Shown: piece after piece, positions 1-12,396 of the stretch
Position numbering within the stretch: position 1 is the stretch's first letter
How the letters are laid out: every line of letters starts with the position of its first letter
Source of the DNA: Druceiella hillmani
Lineage: Eukaryota > Arthropoda > Insecta > Lepidoptera > Hepialidae
Direction of reading: 5' to 3'
Assembly: GCA_039881145.1 (NCBI GenBank)
Contig: JAYKKI010000148.1
Coordinates: 937,501 to 1,001,500 of the forward strand
DNA length: 64,000 nucleotides
The notes under the pieces: model-generated
Told to the model about the DNA's origin: nothing
What the model saw: only the letters and a program-made list of their open reading frames with translations
Databases searched by the model: none
Program-made: the position numbers and the translations under genes

Positions 1-159
1 TTTATTTATTAATTAATGTACTTTAATGTATGCCGTATATGCCTAGTGATCAATCCAACACATCACGACGACGACGATATTGATTGCCTTTCCCCTTTAA
101 ACAATTATTGAACTCGATGATGGAGACAACACTTTGACAATCACAAATTTTAATGTCAC

Positions 160-545
160 TGAAACTCACTTCATGAATATATATTTAACTGACACTATAA
201 AAATTAAACACCCAGTTTTTTTTTTATTTTATCATATTTATATAATTACGCAGTGTATTATTTCTTGTTCCTTCCTCTGCAAATAAAAAAACTTATGTGT
301 CCAGAATAAATTTTTACGCATAAAATTGTTGATCGTACCGCACATCCATCGTGACACATTTTTGTAAACAAAATACCCTTGAGGATAAAATTAAGTCTCG
401 TTAAGGTAACAATGTAAATGAAGTGCTTCAGGAATATCCGTAACTCGCACATTCATTAATAATCTCCCAATGACGTTCCGAAAGCCTCGACACGCTCTCA
501 TTAAGCTCACTATACATTTTGGCGCTCTTTATGATATTTGACTTT
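160..545 (+). repeat. Dispersed repeat, copy 1 (partial)
   Basis: Two blocks of this stretch recur at 5040-5260. The first is TTAACTGACA followed by an AAAATTAAA block. The second runs from the CCGAAAGCCTCGACACGCTC region to GCTCTTTATGA near 533. The second block also appears inverted at 13765-13860 and as the outer arms of the inverted-repeat element at 20436-21410, so this is a single-arm fragment of that family. It has no coding capacity. Confidence 0.5.
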
Positions 546-1819
546 TATAAGTAAGGATCAAGGTAGCTATGTATTTGGCCGTCCTTTTTTCTGTTTATTA
601 TAAATAAAAGAGAGGTTTAAATGTTAATGACGTGTAATTGTAAACAACAATCTAAATTTAAATATGTGAAAATTTAGTAATAAACGTTGTACACTACCTT
701 ATGCGTGATGGGCACTTCAGAATTTGTGTACACATATATATTTTATTTACGTTTTTAAAGGCTTATAATAGGCAATATAAATGACTCTAATTTTTTGATA
801 ATCGTTATAGTTTCTTTAGTAATTAGGTCGCTTGAATATAAAAACGCCTATGCCAATGCTGTCACTAAAATTCCCTACAGCATATTTTCTTATCCTTACT
901 CACTGTCCTCGCAAACTGTATTAGTTTATATTATTATTAAATCATATTTAGCAACAACAACGTGTTTATATTTTGACCTACCCTTTTTAGTTACTCATTG
1001 CGTATTTCTGTTATATATCAAAAATATCTTAGTTATTTTGAATGGTAACATTTAATCTTATTGAGCTCTTATTAATTCCATCGAAACGAATTTATTTCTT
1101 GAAAAGTACTGTAAATATATTGTTTCTATTCTACAAAATATACTAAAATTCAAATAATCACTAAGACCACTTACTAGTGATAGTAAGATAATTGACTTTC
1201 TTCTTAGCCCTTATTCTCTTTCTACCATTTTTCTCTATCCTATATCCACTTCATATCTTCTATTCATCATGCCAATCTCTTATGTCGTATATCATTACGC
1301 CAATTTCCTACTGTAGGTTATTCTCACCATGATCTCCACTTAAAGGTCGTCCCACAAAAGAGCCATGGTTACTTTGCTATTTCCTTGACAATATCGATAG
1401 TTGCTTTATTGGTTCAGCCATGTTTTATATTACGGTTGCGCAGTTCTATTCTTGTCAGATTCCTTTCCATTGCTGTTTGGTCCCTAACGGGCTACAAACG
1501 ATTATAATTAGCCGTTGACTAACATGAGATATAAAGTCTTTAATCATTAACTATTTAATAACTTTCTCTTAGTCTTTAACCCTTAACCATTAGTAGCCCT
1601 GGCAGTAAATTGTATCTGAGAGTAATAATAAATATAAAGTAAAATATCGAAAATAAATATAAAGTGGAATATGTATAATCTACGTAAATTTGTTAAGTGC
1701 TTTTAAATTTATGTAAGTAAACAAATCCAAAAGCCATACTGACAGGAAAACAGAAGAAAATTCAGTTCTATTCTCTAATGTGTAAGAAAATTATCTAGTT
1801 CTGTTATCTATGTCCTCAT
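546..1819. other. AT-rich stretch, no feature seen
   Basis: Only short reading frames with no recognisable protein signal. A C/T-rich patch at 1200-1330 is low complexity. Confidence 0.5.
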
Positions 1820-1881
1820 TTCTTATTTATAGCCTCTGTACCTGTTTTTTGAAATTAGTTTCAGAGGCTATAAATAAGGAA
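1820..1881. repeat. Hairpin with 17-bp perfect arms
   Basis: CTTATTTATAGCCTCTG is followed after about 23 nt by its exact reverse complement. This is one of several short inverted duplications in the window. Confidence 0.75.
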
Positions 1882-4255
1882 TAGTTATGGTTCATACATA
1901 TTTTTTTCCTTCACTACGTTATTGCATGTCGATTCGATTAATTTTTTCACTGTCATTATTTTTCTCTAAAATATACATTAGTTGAAATGAAAATAAAGCG
2001 TAAAGAAAAATTATCCCTTTAGAGGTCAATGATAGTTTGCGAATGTTCAAGATTTTTGTTGTAAATTCCATTCGATTATCAAAGTGATCTGTGTGATCGT
2101 GTTATCAAAAGATATCTGTTATATTATTGTCGTTGCTGTGATTATATTTTATTTCCTACATTTCGTATTGCAAATATTTTATTAAGAGGTCATTCTTTTT
2201 AATTCTTCGTAATTCGAGAATCACGTGTTAATTTTTCTCAATTAAGCAATTAAAAATTAAAATTTGATAATATAAATTAAAAATATATTTCTAATTTGTA
2301 TGAGCCCAATTCGGTGAAGAACATGCGTGATAATACGTTAAACAAAGATGCTTAGCACCATATGATTTCAGTATGTACCTTTACGCTTCATCATTATACT
2401 ATTTTTCATATAAACGAGATAAAAGAAATATCGACTTTGTAACCTAATTCGTTGGTGAAGTATGAAAGAAATTTGTAAATTTAGAAAATCATGTAAAGCA
2501 ACATATGTAAACGAGATGTTTCAGTTCAGTTTATTTATGTTTATGCAAATGATCGTAAATGGATATGTTTACGCGTACTTCGTATTTAAACAATATATGT
2601 CATCGTCCTCAACTGCTGTCGAATATCGATAGTTCATTGATGTACAAAAGTAAAATTTAAAAAAAATCAAAGCAATGTATGCCACCTTTTTCAAATTGCA
2701 AGAACAGATATCAAACTTGATCACGCTTCAAACGGAGCTATAGACAAAACTTTAAGTGAAAAAAATAACAGGGTCTTTTTCTATATTTTACATTGACAAG
2801 TAAAATACTGAAAAAGACCTTTGTGAACTAAAACCCAAATACGTCTACAAAACAAAATACTTTTCAATGTTTATATACGTGGGTTGGCGTCCCACCATAG
2901 CCTACTTTGTTTGCAAATAAGATGGTTTTATAACATTGCTATAAATAGGCAAATATTATGATTTTATGCATAAATATTTGCAAACAAATATGCAAAGTAT
3001 CAAGTTTGCCGCGCCGCGTAAATAAACTAATGATATTTCATGAAATGTTTGTCTTCACATGAAACGTTTATTATCTCTGTCTTACGATTTATTTACAGGA
3101 ATATCTTTTATATCTGCTCGGTTCCCTAACCTTCCATCATTTTGAGTTTTAGCATTCGTTGTTTTATAATGTAGGAAGAATGGAGAAAATACGTGAAGTA
3201 AACATGCACAAAGGAACATTTAATTTTTTCACATCTAATTTCTTCCTGCGAAACAGTCAAACAATAGTTTTTGACATTTTCGGTATAATCAAAACAAAAG
3301 ATTGTGCACGGTTACAAACTTAAGTCTTCTCAAAATTATTAAAACCTTTTCCTTTAGTAATCCTGTTAAAGTTTTAATAACGTCAAGTCCATCTGAATAT
3401 ATGTAAGTATTAAAAGTTAAGTGTATTGGTCTTTTAAATAATAATGCCGTTACTCAAAATAGGTGAATGAGGGTATTTTTTTAGTTAATTCATACAACTC
3501 ATGGGCAATTGCAAACAGCAAATACAATTTATAATACAATTTTTACTATTTAAAATCAAATTGAAACGAAAGGTCAAGATCCAATGTAAATTTATTATTG
3601 CGAATAGTTTTTTGGTTATTTGCCACTTCCTTTAAAATATTTCTTCACTTTCCTCTGCGTATATATAATTTCAATAATGGTTTCAGATTGTATTTCTATT
3701 TTATTTTAATATTTTTGTCACATTTTATATTTTTGTAGCACAAAACTTATGAAACTAAACTTTGAAATGGATAAATAATTTAAAAATTTTCTTGGGTGTC
3801 GGATAATATGACATCCACTTAATATGTAAACTTTGTAAGGCTCTTTTAAATGTAAGGTATTCTTTAGTAATCAAGAATAATGAAGACTAAAAAAATATTT
3901 AATCTTTTTCCAACATTAATAAAATTAGATTTTTCTATACACATATACATTAATACACATATCTTTTTATTTACGAGGAGAGCTAATTTTGAGTATAGCA
4001 CTAAATAATTGTTCTCTATCAAAAGAAATATAGAAGCACAGACTCCCAGACTTTAATATCATTACTTGTACTTCAACTAATGTTACAATAAAGATAAATT
4101 TTGTTGTCAGAGAAAATTATGAGACTACTAAATAAATTTATTGGAAACTACGCACATTTTTCTAATATGAGAATAGTCCCTCACCACATATCTATTGTGG
4201 TCTCGAATTGAGTCTTACAATGTCGAGTGGGAATTTATGAGAGTAATTAAGGACT
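1882..4255. other. AT-rich stretch with one small hairpin
   Basis: No gene seen. At 2772-2819 GGTCTTTTTC and ATTTTAC pair with GTAAAAT and GAAAAAGACC around a short loop. The remainder shows nothing I can support. Confidence 0.5.
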
Positions 4256-4400
4256 CGTTGTCTGCAGCGACTGTGTTGACGTTGACGTGACTTGCACCCC
4301 GCGCAACCGGATGCAGCGTACTATTTAATCGTCCGCTCAAGGGTAGTCACCGTACAGCGTAGGACGACTTCTTCTTCATAGAAATTGTTAACTTTGTTCT
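4256..4400 (+). promoter_or_regulatory. Candidate core promoter (TATA plus initiator)
   Basis: A GC-richer island in AT-rich DNA. TATTTAA lies at 4322-4328 and an initiator-like GTCAC has its A at 4349, 27 nt downstream, which is close to normal TATA-to-start spacing. A GC-rich block (4270-4315) lies just upstream. No coding exon was found downstream on the plus strand, so this could be the start of a gene whose exons lie elsewhere, or chance. Confidence 0.22.
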
Positions 4401-5029
4401 TCATATATTTTTAGCAGACTAGAACAATCTCTTTTAGTTAACCGTGACAGATAAGAAGAATTAGGTTTTGTAAAATATTCCAACAGATTTTGGTGAGAAT
4501 CAACCAAATATAAATCAATAAAAAAATTTTACAGAGTACCTACTCGATAAAATCTTTTGGAGATAGATAGGGATAGGAATGTTTTATGGAGAATTCAATG
4601 AAATATCTAGTGGAGTGAGGTAAACATAAAATTATTACGAGGACGTAAGGAATTTGAAAAAATATGTTATTAATGTAAAAAAAAATATGTTATTAATATT
4701 TATATCTTATATTATATAATAATATATATTATATAGTATTATAATTCATAATTGATGCTGTTACAAAAAGTATTACTACATATAACATCAATATGAGGAG
4801 GCAGATATGAGGGATAAGATTACTAATTGGTAATAAAATACTAAATACTGAACAGGAACGAAGTTGTGGACAAACTCCATCTTTACCAATAAACATTTCA
4901 TAAATGTCCTTAAGGTACCATTTCCAAATACGTTGAAGCTATAGAAAACCCGTCAATATTTAATTGTCGGTTTTCCTGCACTTACAAAAGTTGACAATGG
5001 AAGGTAAAAGGTTTGTACTTACAAATCTT
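4401..5029. other. AT-rich stretch, no feature seen
   Basis: Contains short AT repeats near 4700-4750. No gene or repeat family recognised. Confidence 0.5.
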
Positions 5030-5265
5030 ATAGTAAACTTTTATTATATGAATTAATTTGACTGACATTTCAAAAATTAAATACTCAGTAATTTTATTAC
5101 GTAATTAACTGCTCTTCGCATCTGAAGCTTAAACGACGCTCGCGTGCTCCTGCATTTCGCACGCCTAAATTAATTATTGCTTCAGCGACGCGATGTTCGA
5201 AAAGCTTCGACGTGCTCTCGTTAAGCTCACCATATGTTTGCTGCTCTTTATGAAATTTAATTTAA
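5030..5265 (+). repeat. Dispersed repeat, copy 2 (partial)
   Basis: Shares the TGACTGACA/AAAATTAAATAC block and the GTTCGAAAAGCTTCGACG ... CTCGTTAAGCTCACC ... GCTCTTTATGA block with 160-545. It is the single-arm form of the family that appears with both arms at 20436-21410. Confidence 0.55.
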
Positions 5266-5503
5266 GCAGATAGAGATAAATGTTACTGAGCTCATAATAT
5301 TCATTCTATTACTAGGTACTACTAAAAAGAAGAAACGGTGATATGTCACTTATTTATAAACGATAATATAAAATATATTGTATTAAAATGTGAATAACAA
5401 CTTTTATGCGTATAATACAGTAGGCAATAAATGAGAATTGGGCATATACCTCTTTGAACTGTAATTCTTAGAAATGTTTTTTAAATAACTTTTATATATG
5501 TGT

Positions 5504-5507
<4 letters not shown>

Positions 5508-5565
<58 letters not shown>
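5508..5565. repeat. (TA)n microsatellite
   Basis: About 29 uninterrupted TA units. The Tyr-Ile repeats encoded on either strand are artefacts. Confidence 0.95.
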
Positions 5566-5567
<2 letters not shown>

Positions 5568-6030
5568 TTGAAATTTTGTACTGCACGCCCAGTGCCGGAA
5601 ACCTATGATACAAAACTTTACCTTAACGAAACGTATGGTGTCGTTGTCTGCTAACGTAAACAGAATAGAAAGGGCATTATTCGATTACTTAAGAACAGAA
5701 CGGATCATTTAAGAAGATAGCACCAAATTTATGATATCAAATTTTCTATTATTTTTACACCCGATATCTGCTACTCTGCTACATACAACCATCTAATACC
5801 CGTCTGCCTAGATCAAATCTCAAAATGTTCTTCCAAAACTAACAAGTATCACACACGAGTAGTTTATCAGAGATACTCCGAAAGTGAAAGTATTATTGAA
5901 ATTTTGTAGTGCACGACTAGTGCTGGAACCCTATGATATAAAACTTTACCTTAACGAAACGTATGGTGTCGTGGTCTGCTGAGGTAAACATAATAGATAG
6001 GGCATTATTCGATCTTTTAAGAACGGTATT
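5564..6030 (+). repeat. Direct repeat pair, about 140 bp each
   Basis: 5564-5704 and 5891-6030 share long identical runs such as AAAACTTTACCTTAACGAAA followed by CGTATGGTGTCGT, then GGGCATTATTCGAT. A more diverged third copy is at about 7555-7765 (ACGTTATTTTAAC ... AGTAGCATTATCTAG). This is a dispersed non-coding repeat. Confidence 0.7.
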
Positions 6031-7554
6031 TCATATTTATGGAGAGTTTGTACGTAGGGGTGTACTTTTGAATTGTAACAACTCAAAATGGTCTTCTAAA
6101 AGCGCTCGTATTCTAATACTGATCTGAAAATTTTCCCGTTTACATTATTACATTGACATATGATACAGGTTCGAGGGGTGGTTCGCTATTAAAATAATGA
6201 GAATAAAATGTAATTCATGAATTTGAGGTACATTAACATTAATGTTGGTCAATAAATTATCTTTGGCTCAAAAGTTCAACGAATGTTTCATCAACGTGTT
6301 TGGTAGAGGAGGTGCAAAACTTAACGTATATACTTAGCTTTCCAAATGGTATTCCAGAATATTGATCTCTACAGAAAAGTAATACAGTTGGATAAAACAA
6401 CCATTTTTTCCAATGTCACTATCTAATTATTTAAGTACCCCACCAGCAACAAGAAAATCAAGCATTCATTTGATACACTATCACAAAACGTATAGTAAAA
6501 CTACTTTATAAAAATAGCAATTTCACTCGCAATATTAGTGTTAACTATAGCATAAAATTAAATTTAATAACCCTAAATTTTGAAGACATATACAATTATG
6601 CTGATTCAAAACAGTTTAAATTATTCATCACGATTAGGTATCTTTAAGATTTCAATTTATAATTATACTTAAAATGTTTATCAATAATAACTAAATATGT
6701 GGGTGAGAATATTTTTGGTCTAAAAGAGACTGGAACCATAATGCTTACAAATTTTATTTGCTCTGTAATAGCACTAGAGCAACTGTTATAAAATATGCTA
6801 CTCAAAAATTAAAAAACATTGCATTGCAAGTAAATCCACCATATTCATATGGTTATCACTTGCACTATCAGTTTTTTACTTATTCAGAACTATAGGCAAT
6901 AATTTACAGAAGAGGTGTATCCAAAAAAGATCTTGTTAATTTCTTTTACCATATTTTTACGCCAAATATTAATTACCACAGCAAATCATTTAGCAATAAC
7001 TCCGAGATAAATAAGGTTTATACTTACCTTAATTCAATAATGACATTTGCGTGTGTAATTAATGTATGTAACACAGCTTTTATTGTTATCTACTAATTCT
7101 TTTAGTCAACAAAATGTACGTTTTAATGTCAATAACCGTGACCCAGGTAAAATCAATAAAGTAGAAAAATTCACACTTGATATCAAATAGAATAAAAAAA
7201 TTGATGTTCCACTTAAAAGTTTAACGCTAACTGTAATTAATCGAAAACACTACAGGTCATTTATAGTTTTGTAGTAATATATTCTGAAAATTTAAAAATT
7301 TCCCAGAAATTCTCATACTTTTAACCAAAAGTTTATTAGCTAACAGAGATAATATATATTGTAATTAACATGCCTGACAAAAACTCTTCAATATTTACAA
7401 GCCAATCTGTATAAATCTTTGTCTACCTAATTTAAACCGCGGAATAGTTCAACGCGCTCTTATAAGTGTATTGCATACGAATAGTTTAACGGGAGGGCGT
7501 TGAAACTTCGTAGTATATTAAGTCTATGGTTGAATCATTCTGAGTGCAAGTAAT
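6031..7554. other. AT-rich stretch, no feature seen
   Basis: No reading frame with a protein signature and no obvious repeat. Confidence 0.5.
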
Positions 7555-7765
7555 AAATAATTGAAAGGCACGCAATACCAGCGCTGTAGTTCCAAGCGTA
7601 TAACATGAAACGTTATTTTAACAAGGTTTATCGTGTCCTAACATATTCATGCTAACATACTCATGTAAACAGAAGAGAAGTAGCATTATCTAGTAATATA
7701 AGAAAAATAATTCACGTTCGTAGATAATTTGTGCGTAAGGATGTACTCTTCACTTTAAGAATTCC
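7555..7765 (+). repeat. Third, diverged copy of the 140-bp repeat
   Basis: Matches 5891-6060 in order: a GCGCTGTAGTTCC-like start, ACGTTATTTTAAC, AAACAGAAGAGAAG, AGCATTATCTAG, then GTGCGTAAGGATGTACTCTT, which matches GTACGTAGGGGTGTACTTTT at about 6050. Confidence 0.45.
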
Positions 7766-8300
7766 TTTTTTGCGCACGTTTTAGTTACCGGCTTTCACGC
7801 CGATATTATAATATTGATTAACAAAAATTAACATAACCAGGTGAATATTGATAATTGAATGATACAAATACCATTGTATTCAGACTTTATGTTGTAATGG
7901 TTTATTTTAACTGCGTTCATCTAGTAATACTTTTTTGGTATGCATGTTCAATGAAGGTGTATATATTTTCAATATCCAGTATAGTCTACAAAACCTATTA
8001 TAGGTACTGAGTTGTTACAATAGCACAAAATATTAATGAAACCCACAGGAGGAACTTCATCCTGAGGCGTGGAATACAAAAACTCTCATCTTGAATCATA
8101 ACATTATCCGATTGCATGAATGTAAGAGAAACTAGGCATTCTATCAATTATCTGCGACACATAAAAATCGGTATTTTTTCTCTATCACATATTAACAAAT
8201 TCAGTGACACAGTTATGTGGAAAAGCTAATTCGAGGCATTTCTATGAAATATTTCAAGAGGTTCTTACAATAAAAGTCAATCAGAGACCTGAGTTTTTGT
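7766..8300. other. AT-rich stretch, no feature seen
   Basis: Nothing supportable on either strand. Confidence 0.45.
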
Positions 8301-8520
8301 GTAATAATATTATTCTAATAACTACAATTTATATTATAGTTATTAGAATAAATTTTATGTATATTCTTAACTGTATGATGTGATTTTAAAATAAGTGACT
8401 TACTAGTTTTGATACCAAATATTGCGACCTTTTAAATGCGAGCAGACGTGTTTTTGTTTTATGTGTTATCTGTGCAATATATCGGCGACGATATATTGCA
8501 CAGATAATAAATTAATTTAA
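8301..8520 (+). repeat. LTR-like fragment upstream of Copia remnant, with hairpins
   Basis: The part around 8360-8450 (ATTCTTAACTGTATG, AAATAAGTGACTTACTA, TTGCGACCTTTTAAATGCGA) matches 9310-9405 downstream of the pol remnant, as expected for paired LTRs. Two snap-back hairpins lie inside: 8309-8352 (TTATTCTAATAACT and its complement) and 8466-8507 (TTATCTGTGCAATATATCG and its complement around GCGA). LTR ends are not resolved. Confidence 0.5.
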
Positions 8521-8793
8521 TGTAAATACAGCACACCTCCGTATTACACCTGTTTGCGTAAATGTTCAAATAAATGAAAATATTGATAACGAGCCGATTA
8601 ATTTTTTATACAAGGAAGCCATAGGGTTATTATTATTTTTATCTATCGCAACTAGGTCAGCTGTTTCATATGATGTCAATCTGTTAAGGAAATATATTAA
8701 TAAACCAAGCCCAGTTTAAGAGAATCTTATTAAAACTAAACATTTATGCAAAAAGTATCAAGATCATAAAAACTTAATTCGGACTTGTATTTT

Positions 8794-9212
8794 GCTCGTG
8801 GTTTGGATACAAGAAAATCGACGACTGATTATACTTTTACGTTAAACGGTGATCCTATATCTTAAGCTAATCAAATACAATCTGGTATTATTATCAACCA
8901 CGGAGGCTCAGTTTAAGGCTGAATATGAAGCTGTTAAAATATTTTATGGTTAATACAGAATTTCAAAGAAATGTAAATTGCAAAACTCCATTTATTTAAA
9001 TTCAAAGTACTATTAAACCAATAAAGAATCCAGTTTATCACAGAAAGGCAAAACACATTTATGCTGAATTTAATTTTATTAGAGAAAAAATGCAGCAAAA
9101 GTTATTTGACATTCAGAACTTTGTACGTACTTATGTACAAAGTTCTGAAAAACTGGCAGACATTTTTATTAAGGCTCTACTTACTCTGAAATGTCAACAT
9201 ATGAAAAATTAA
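8794..9212 (+). pseudogene. Copia-type retrotransposon pol, RNase H C-terminal remnant
   Basis: Three pieces in order match the end of Copia pol. From 8794 the translation is ARGLDTRKSTTDYTFTLNGD, the region before the catalytic end of Copia RNase H. From 8894 it is STTEAQFKAEYEAVK, the conserved STTEAEY motif. Near 9015-9212 come KNPVYHRKAKHIYAEF, FIREK and SEKLADIFIKAL, the family's last conserved block, ending at TAA 9210. The pieces are separated by frameshifts and stops, and the rest of gag-pol is missing between this and the upstream LTR-like fragment. A small palindrome (CAGAACTTTGTAC and its complement, 9115-9149) interrupts the last block. This is a dead, heavily deleted LTR element, probably never replaced by a functional host copy. 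Confidence 0.75.
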
Positions 9213-9259
9213 ATATTGTTTTATTGAAAGTTTTTTTCTCTTTGAAGCAGGCGAACTTC

Positions 9260-9480
9260 AATTTAATGTTGTAAAATTTAGTGAGAGTATTGATTTAAAT
9301 GTTTATATTTATGCTTAACTCTATGCGTGTTTGCCTTGTGCCTAAGTTTGAAATAAGTTACACACTAATTTTTACACTAGGTGTTGCAACCTTTTAAATG
9401 CGAGCGGTCATGTCATGTTGTGTAATATAAGTTTGTTTGGATAAATAAAATATTTTTATTTTAACTTGAGTTATAGTTAG
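9260..9480 (+). repeat. 3' LTR-like segment of the Copia remnant
   Basis: Follows the pol stop after about 50 nt. TGTTG at 9268 could be the LTR start. GCAACCTTTTAAATGCGAGC at about 9388 matches the upstream LTR-like fragment at about 8434. The AATAAA in GGATAAATAAAATA (about 9440) could be its polyadenylation signal. Confidence 0.45.
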
Positions 9481-10488
9481 TACAACTTCAATTGAAATTG
9501 ATAGGCCATCGAATTATGTAAAAAATGTTAGTAATTCTTTTATATTTACTTTTAATTTTTCCCACTTCTTTCAATGACTTAAATAAAACGACGCTTTGCC
9601 ATCTACAACTGAGTGTCCCATGCTAAACAGGATTTCCCAGCATAAATTCATGGAAGGTTGAACATTACCCGCAAGCATAATGCGGTAAAGCTAACAGACA
9701 AAGGATGAGATTCCATACTTCAACACATAAGAACTTAAGTTTTTTCTGATTTAATACATATTTTATAATTCTAACAAGCAATATTTAATATCTGTAATCA
9801 CTTAATTTATTTATCACTTATTTTTAATAATCTCTATTACTTTCCATAACCGCAATTAAAATAACTGCCGAGTTGTTATGGGTGAGCCATTTACTGCCAA
9901 AAGATGAAACTATGTGCCAACTTTCTTTTATCTTCGTTTATTTAGTAAATGTTTATGTTAAAATAAGTAAAAATTCTTTCTTAAATAAAATGTCCAATTT
10001 CCGCATGTTGTGTTAACTTGGAATTTTATGTCACTTTCTGTAAAGAATGAGTGGAAACCGGTACTTTTATTTTTCATTACATTAAATGATAGATTATAAT
10101 GAAATTTTATAAAGTCACTCTCTCGGCAGCACTAGTTTAAATTTAATTAATACTAGTACTTGTACATAGAAACCCATACCTATGATATACTTTTACTTTT
10201 CATATCTCCAAAAACCGTCTAATAAAAATGCTTCGATCAGCTTTTCCATAAACTAGTCTAATTGAATTTGCTATTTTACGATAAAAAATGAATGCCGATT
10301 TCTCTGTATCCAAAGTTGTTAACAAGTTGACTATCATATTCATCCAATAATCTGAATTTATTCTCAGTATGATCACAACAAATAATTTTTTGATTAGATA
10401 AATAACAATTAATTAATTTTTCATACATAATTAACTTTGCTGGTATAAATCACTTTGCAAGAGACAAATTTTCATGAAAAACAAATAA
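9481..10488. other. AT-rich stretch, no feature seen
   Basis: No coding or repeat signal recognised. Confidence 0.5.
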
Positions 10489-10824
10489 ATGATAGCTAGT
10501 TTCTGCGTTACTTTCTTTTTAGTTTATGGTTCCATTATTATTTTTTTATGTATATATTATACAATACTGTTAAAAATCTTCCAAAAAATGTTTATGGACG
10601 AGAACGCCCAAAAGATCCGGACACAAAAATATATCAACAAGGGCAACTGGCGTATCACGACTAAATCGGACATTTCTGAAATACTCTCAGGATACTTACA
10701 ATCTGCAATTTTTACGGGCGATCCCATTTCCAACACCGTGTTTGGGACGTCTATAGCAAGTGATGCGTGTTCTTGTAGCTCGCTTTATACATACATTGAA
10801 CGCATATATGGCTTTGACATTTGA
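10489..10824 (+). CDS. Possible 111-codon reading frame, unrecognised
   Basis: The first 35 codons give one hydrophobic segment. The rest lies in a patch (10590-10850) visibly richer in GC than its flanks. The minus strand of the same patch is also open (ELQEHASLAIDVPNTVLEMG, then SPVKIADC), with a good donor-like GTAAGTATCC inside. I cannot tell which strand, if either, is coding. No family recognised. It could be an exon, an old transposon fragment or chance. Confidence 0.2.
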   Translation: MIASFCVTFFLVYGSIIIFLCIYYTILLKIFQKMFMDENAQKIRTQKYINKGNWRITTKSDISEILSGYLQSAIFTGDPISNTVFGTSIASDACSCSSLYTYIERIYGFDI

Positions 10825-12138
10825 CTCACGATGCTACAACTTCGGATGAAACATAATAATGATCAGATAGGCTATCACCGTTTTCTCTCATTTCATGCCT
10901 TCGTACTTTTCGTTCGAATGATTAGATAGCCCTATTTTCTACTAGTCAATAAAGGGTTAATAAATCCAAATTTTAAAAATTAATGTCCAAATTTTATTAT
11001 CCACCAAAAATGTCTTTCAAAATTTTTTTTATATTATCTCCAGACTTTTCCGCACACAAAGAAATAAAATTGAAATCTAAATCGTTGCCAACACAATTTT
11101 CTGTATTAAGCTTGTATGTTAAATATTTTGTAAGCAGAGTGAAATACGTTTTCAACTTAATAATGAGATTTGAACTTTAGAAATTTTCAACACAGCTGGT
11201 TTTTTATAAATTCAGATTCCCAACAAATAGGACTGCGCCTCAATCTAAATAACCACAAAACATAAAAACCCTCCCACTTCAAACCTCAGTAATAAATTTA
11301 ATATTTTCAATTTTAAGATTTTTCGACAAACTTTTCCATATTTCTTATTTTTCTTAAAATGTACTTACAAAACCATTTTCCATGTGTCAAATTTCAGAGT
11401 TATAACTTATGAACCTTATATAATTTGTTGATTATATATGCACTGAAATTTATTATACACCACGGATATACGTGGCCTAACTTGATAAAAAAACTTTAAC
11501 TTATTTATGAATAACCTCTGTGAGCGAGAAGTCATTCGCGGTATGATGTATTCCATATGAGTTCTATAATTTCTTCGTTATCCAATACCTAATACTTTGG
11601 CGTTACTGAATTCTATTAGAGAGACAAACAGGTTAACTTTACGGACTGACATACTATCCATTTAAAATTTGCGGTGTAGTCACATCTTATGCCAATGATT
11701 TTTAAAATTCCTATATAAGAAACTATTATTATTTCTTTATGATCAGTCCGTCCGTATGTCTCAGCGTCACTCTTTCTAGAGCTTCAGACTTACATGGATA
11801 AAATTTCTTGGGTAGCCGGTTAATAGATAGATGTTAATTAATATGAACAAAGTATTAAACTTAAGACTCCGTAATTCAGAAGAAACAAAGAAACCCTTAT
11901 AAGAGTGTTTTTTCTAAAAAAAATTGACAGAAAAGGCAATAACTGGAAAAGAAGGGCAGATCTGCTCCGTTCGGTTCGGTTTTGAATATTTGTTAATACA
12001 TTTTGAACTTTTTATTTCCCAAATATTAATACTTAGTAGTCATCCTTCAGCCGCAGGGTTATATAATATAAATTTAGAAAGACATACGTTTACATCATAT
12101 ACGCTTGCCAAGGTTTAAACCGATTTCAATAAAGAACA
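10825..12138. other. AT-rich stretch, no feature seen
   Basis: Contains only short frames. The AGTCCGTCCG stretch near 11745 resembles the GACGGAC-type runs common in insect dispersed repeats but is too short to assign. Confidence 0.45.
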
Positions 12139-12223
12139 GATCTGTTGCAGGTATTTCTGATCTGTTGCAGGTATATCACTGTCACAAATAAACGTTTTTA
12201 TGAATTGTTTATTTGTGACAGTG
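12139..12223. repeat. 20-bp tandem duplication and adjacent hairpin
   Basis: ATCTGTTGCAGGTATTTCTG is followed directly by a near copy, ATCTGTTGCAGGTATATCAC. This overlaps a hairpin in which CACTGTCACAAATAAAC (12178) pairs with GTTTATTTGTGACAGTG (ending 12223) around a 12-13-nt loop. Confidence 0.8.
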
Positions 12224-12341
12224 TAGAAAGGTGATAAAACTGAATAAAAGTATTTAATTTTTACAATATATATATAAGTTCTTTTTTCACAGTATTCAGA
12301 CGTTTTCAAAAAATATCATTGTGATGTGTTATGTTGATCAC

Positions 12342-12396
12342 AGGCTTAGGGCCTATAACGGCGCAACGGTGTTCCGGGTTCGATTCCCGGATAATT
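12342..12396 (+). repeat. tRNA-like 3' half (SINE or tRNA pseudogene)
   Basis: CCGGGTTCGATTCCCGG at 12374-12390 is a perfect 5-bp T-stem with a 7-nt loop and contains a B-box (GGTTCGATTCC). There is no convincing A-box, D-arm or acceptor stem, and a T-rich tract follows. Best read as the tRNA-derived part of a SINE or a truncated tRNA copy. Confidence 0.4.

Noticed and set aside
12342..12396. Functional tRNA gene
   Set aside because: Only the T-arm is intact; no acceptor, D or anticodon arm can be folded.
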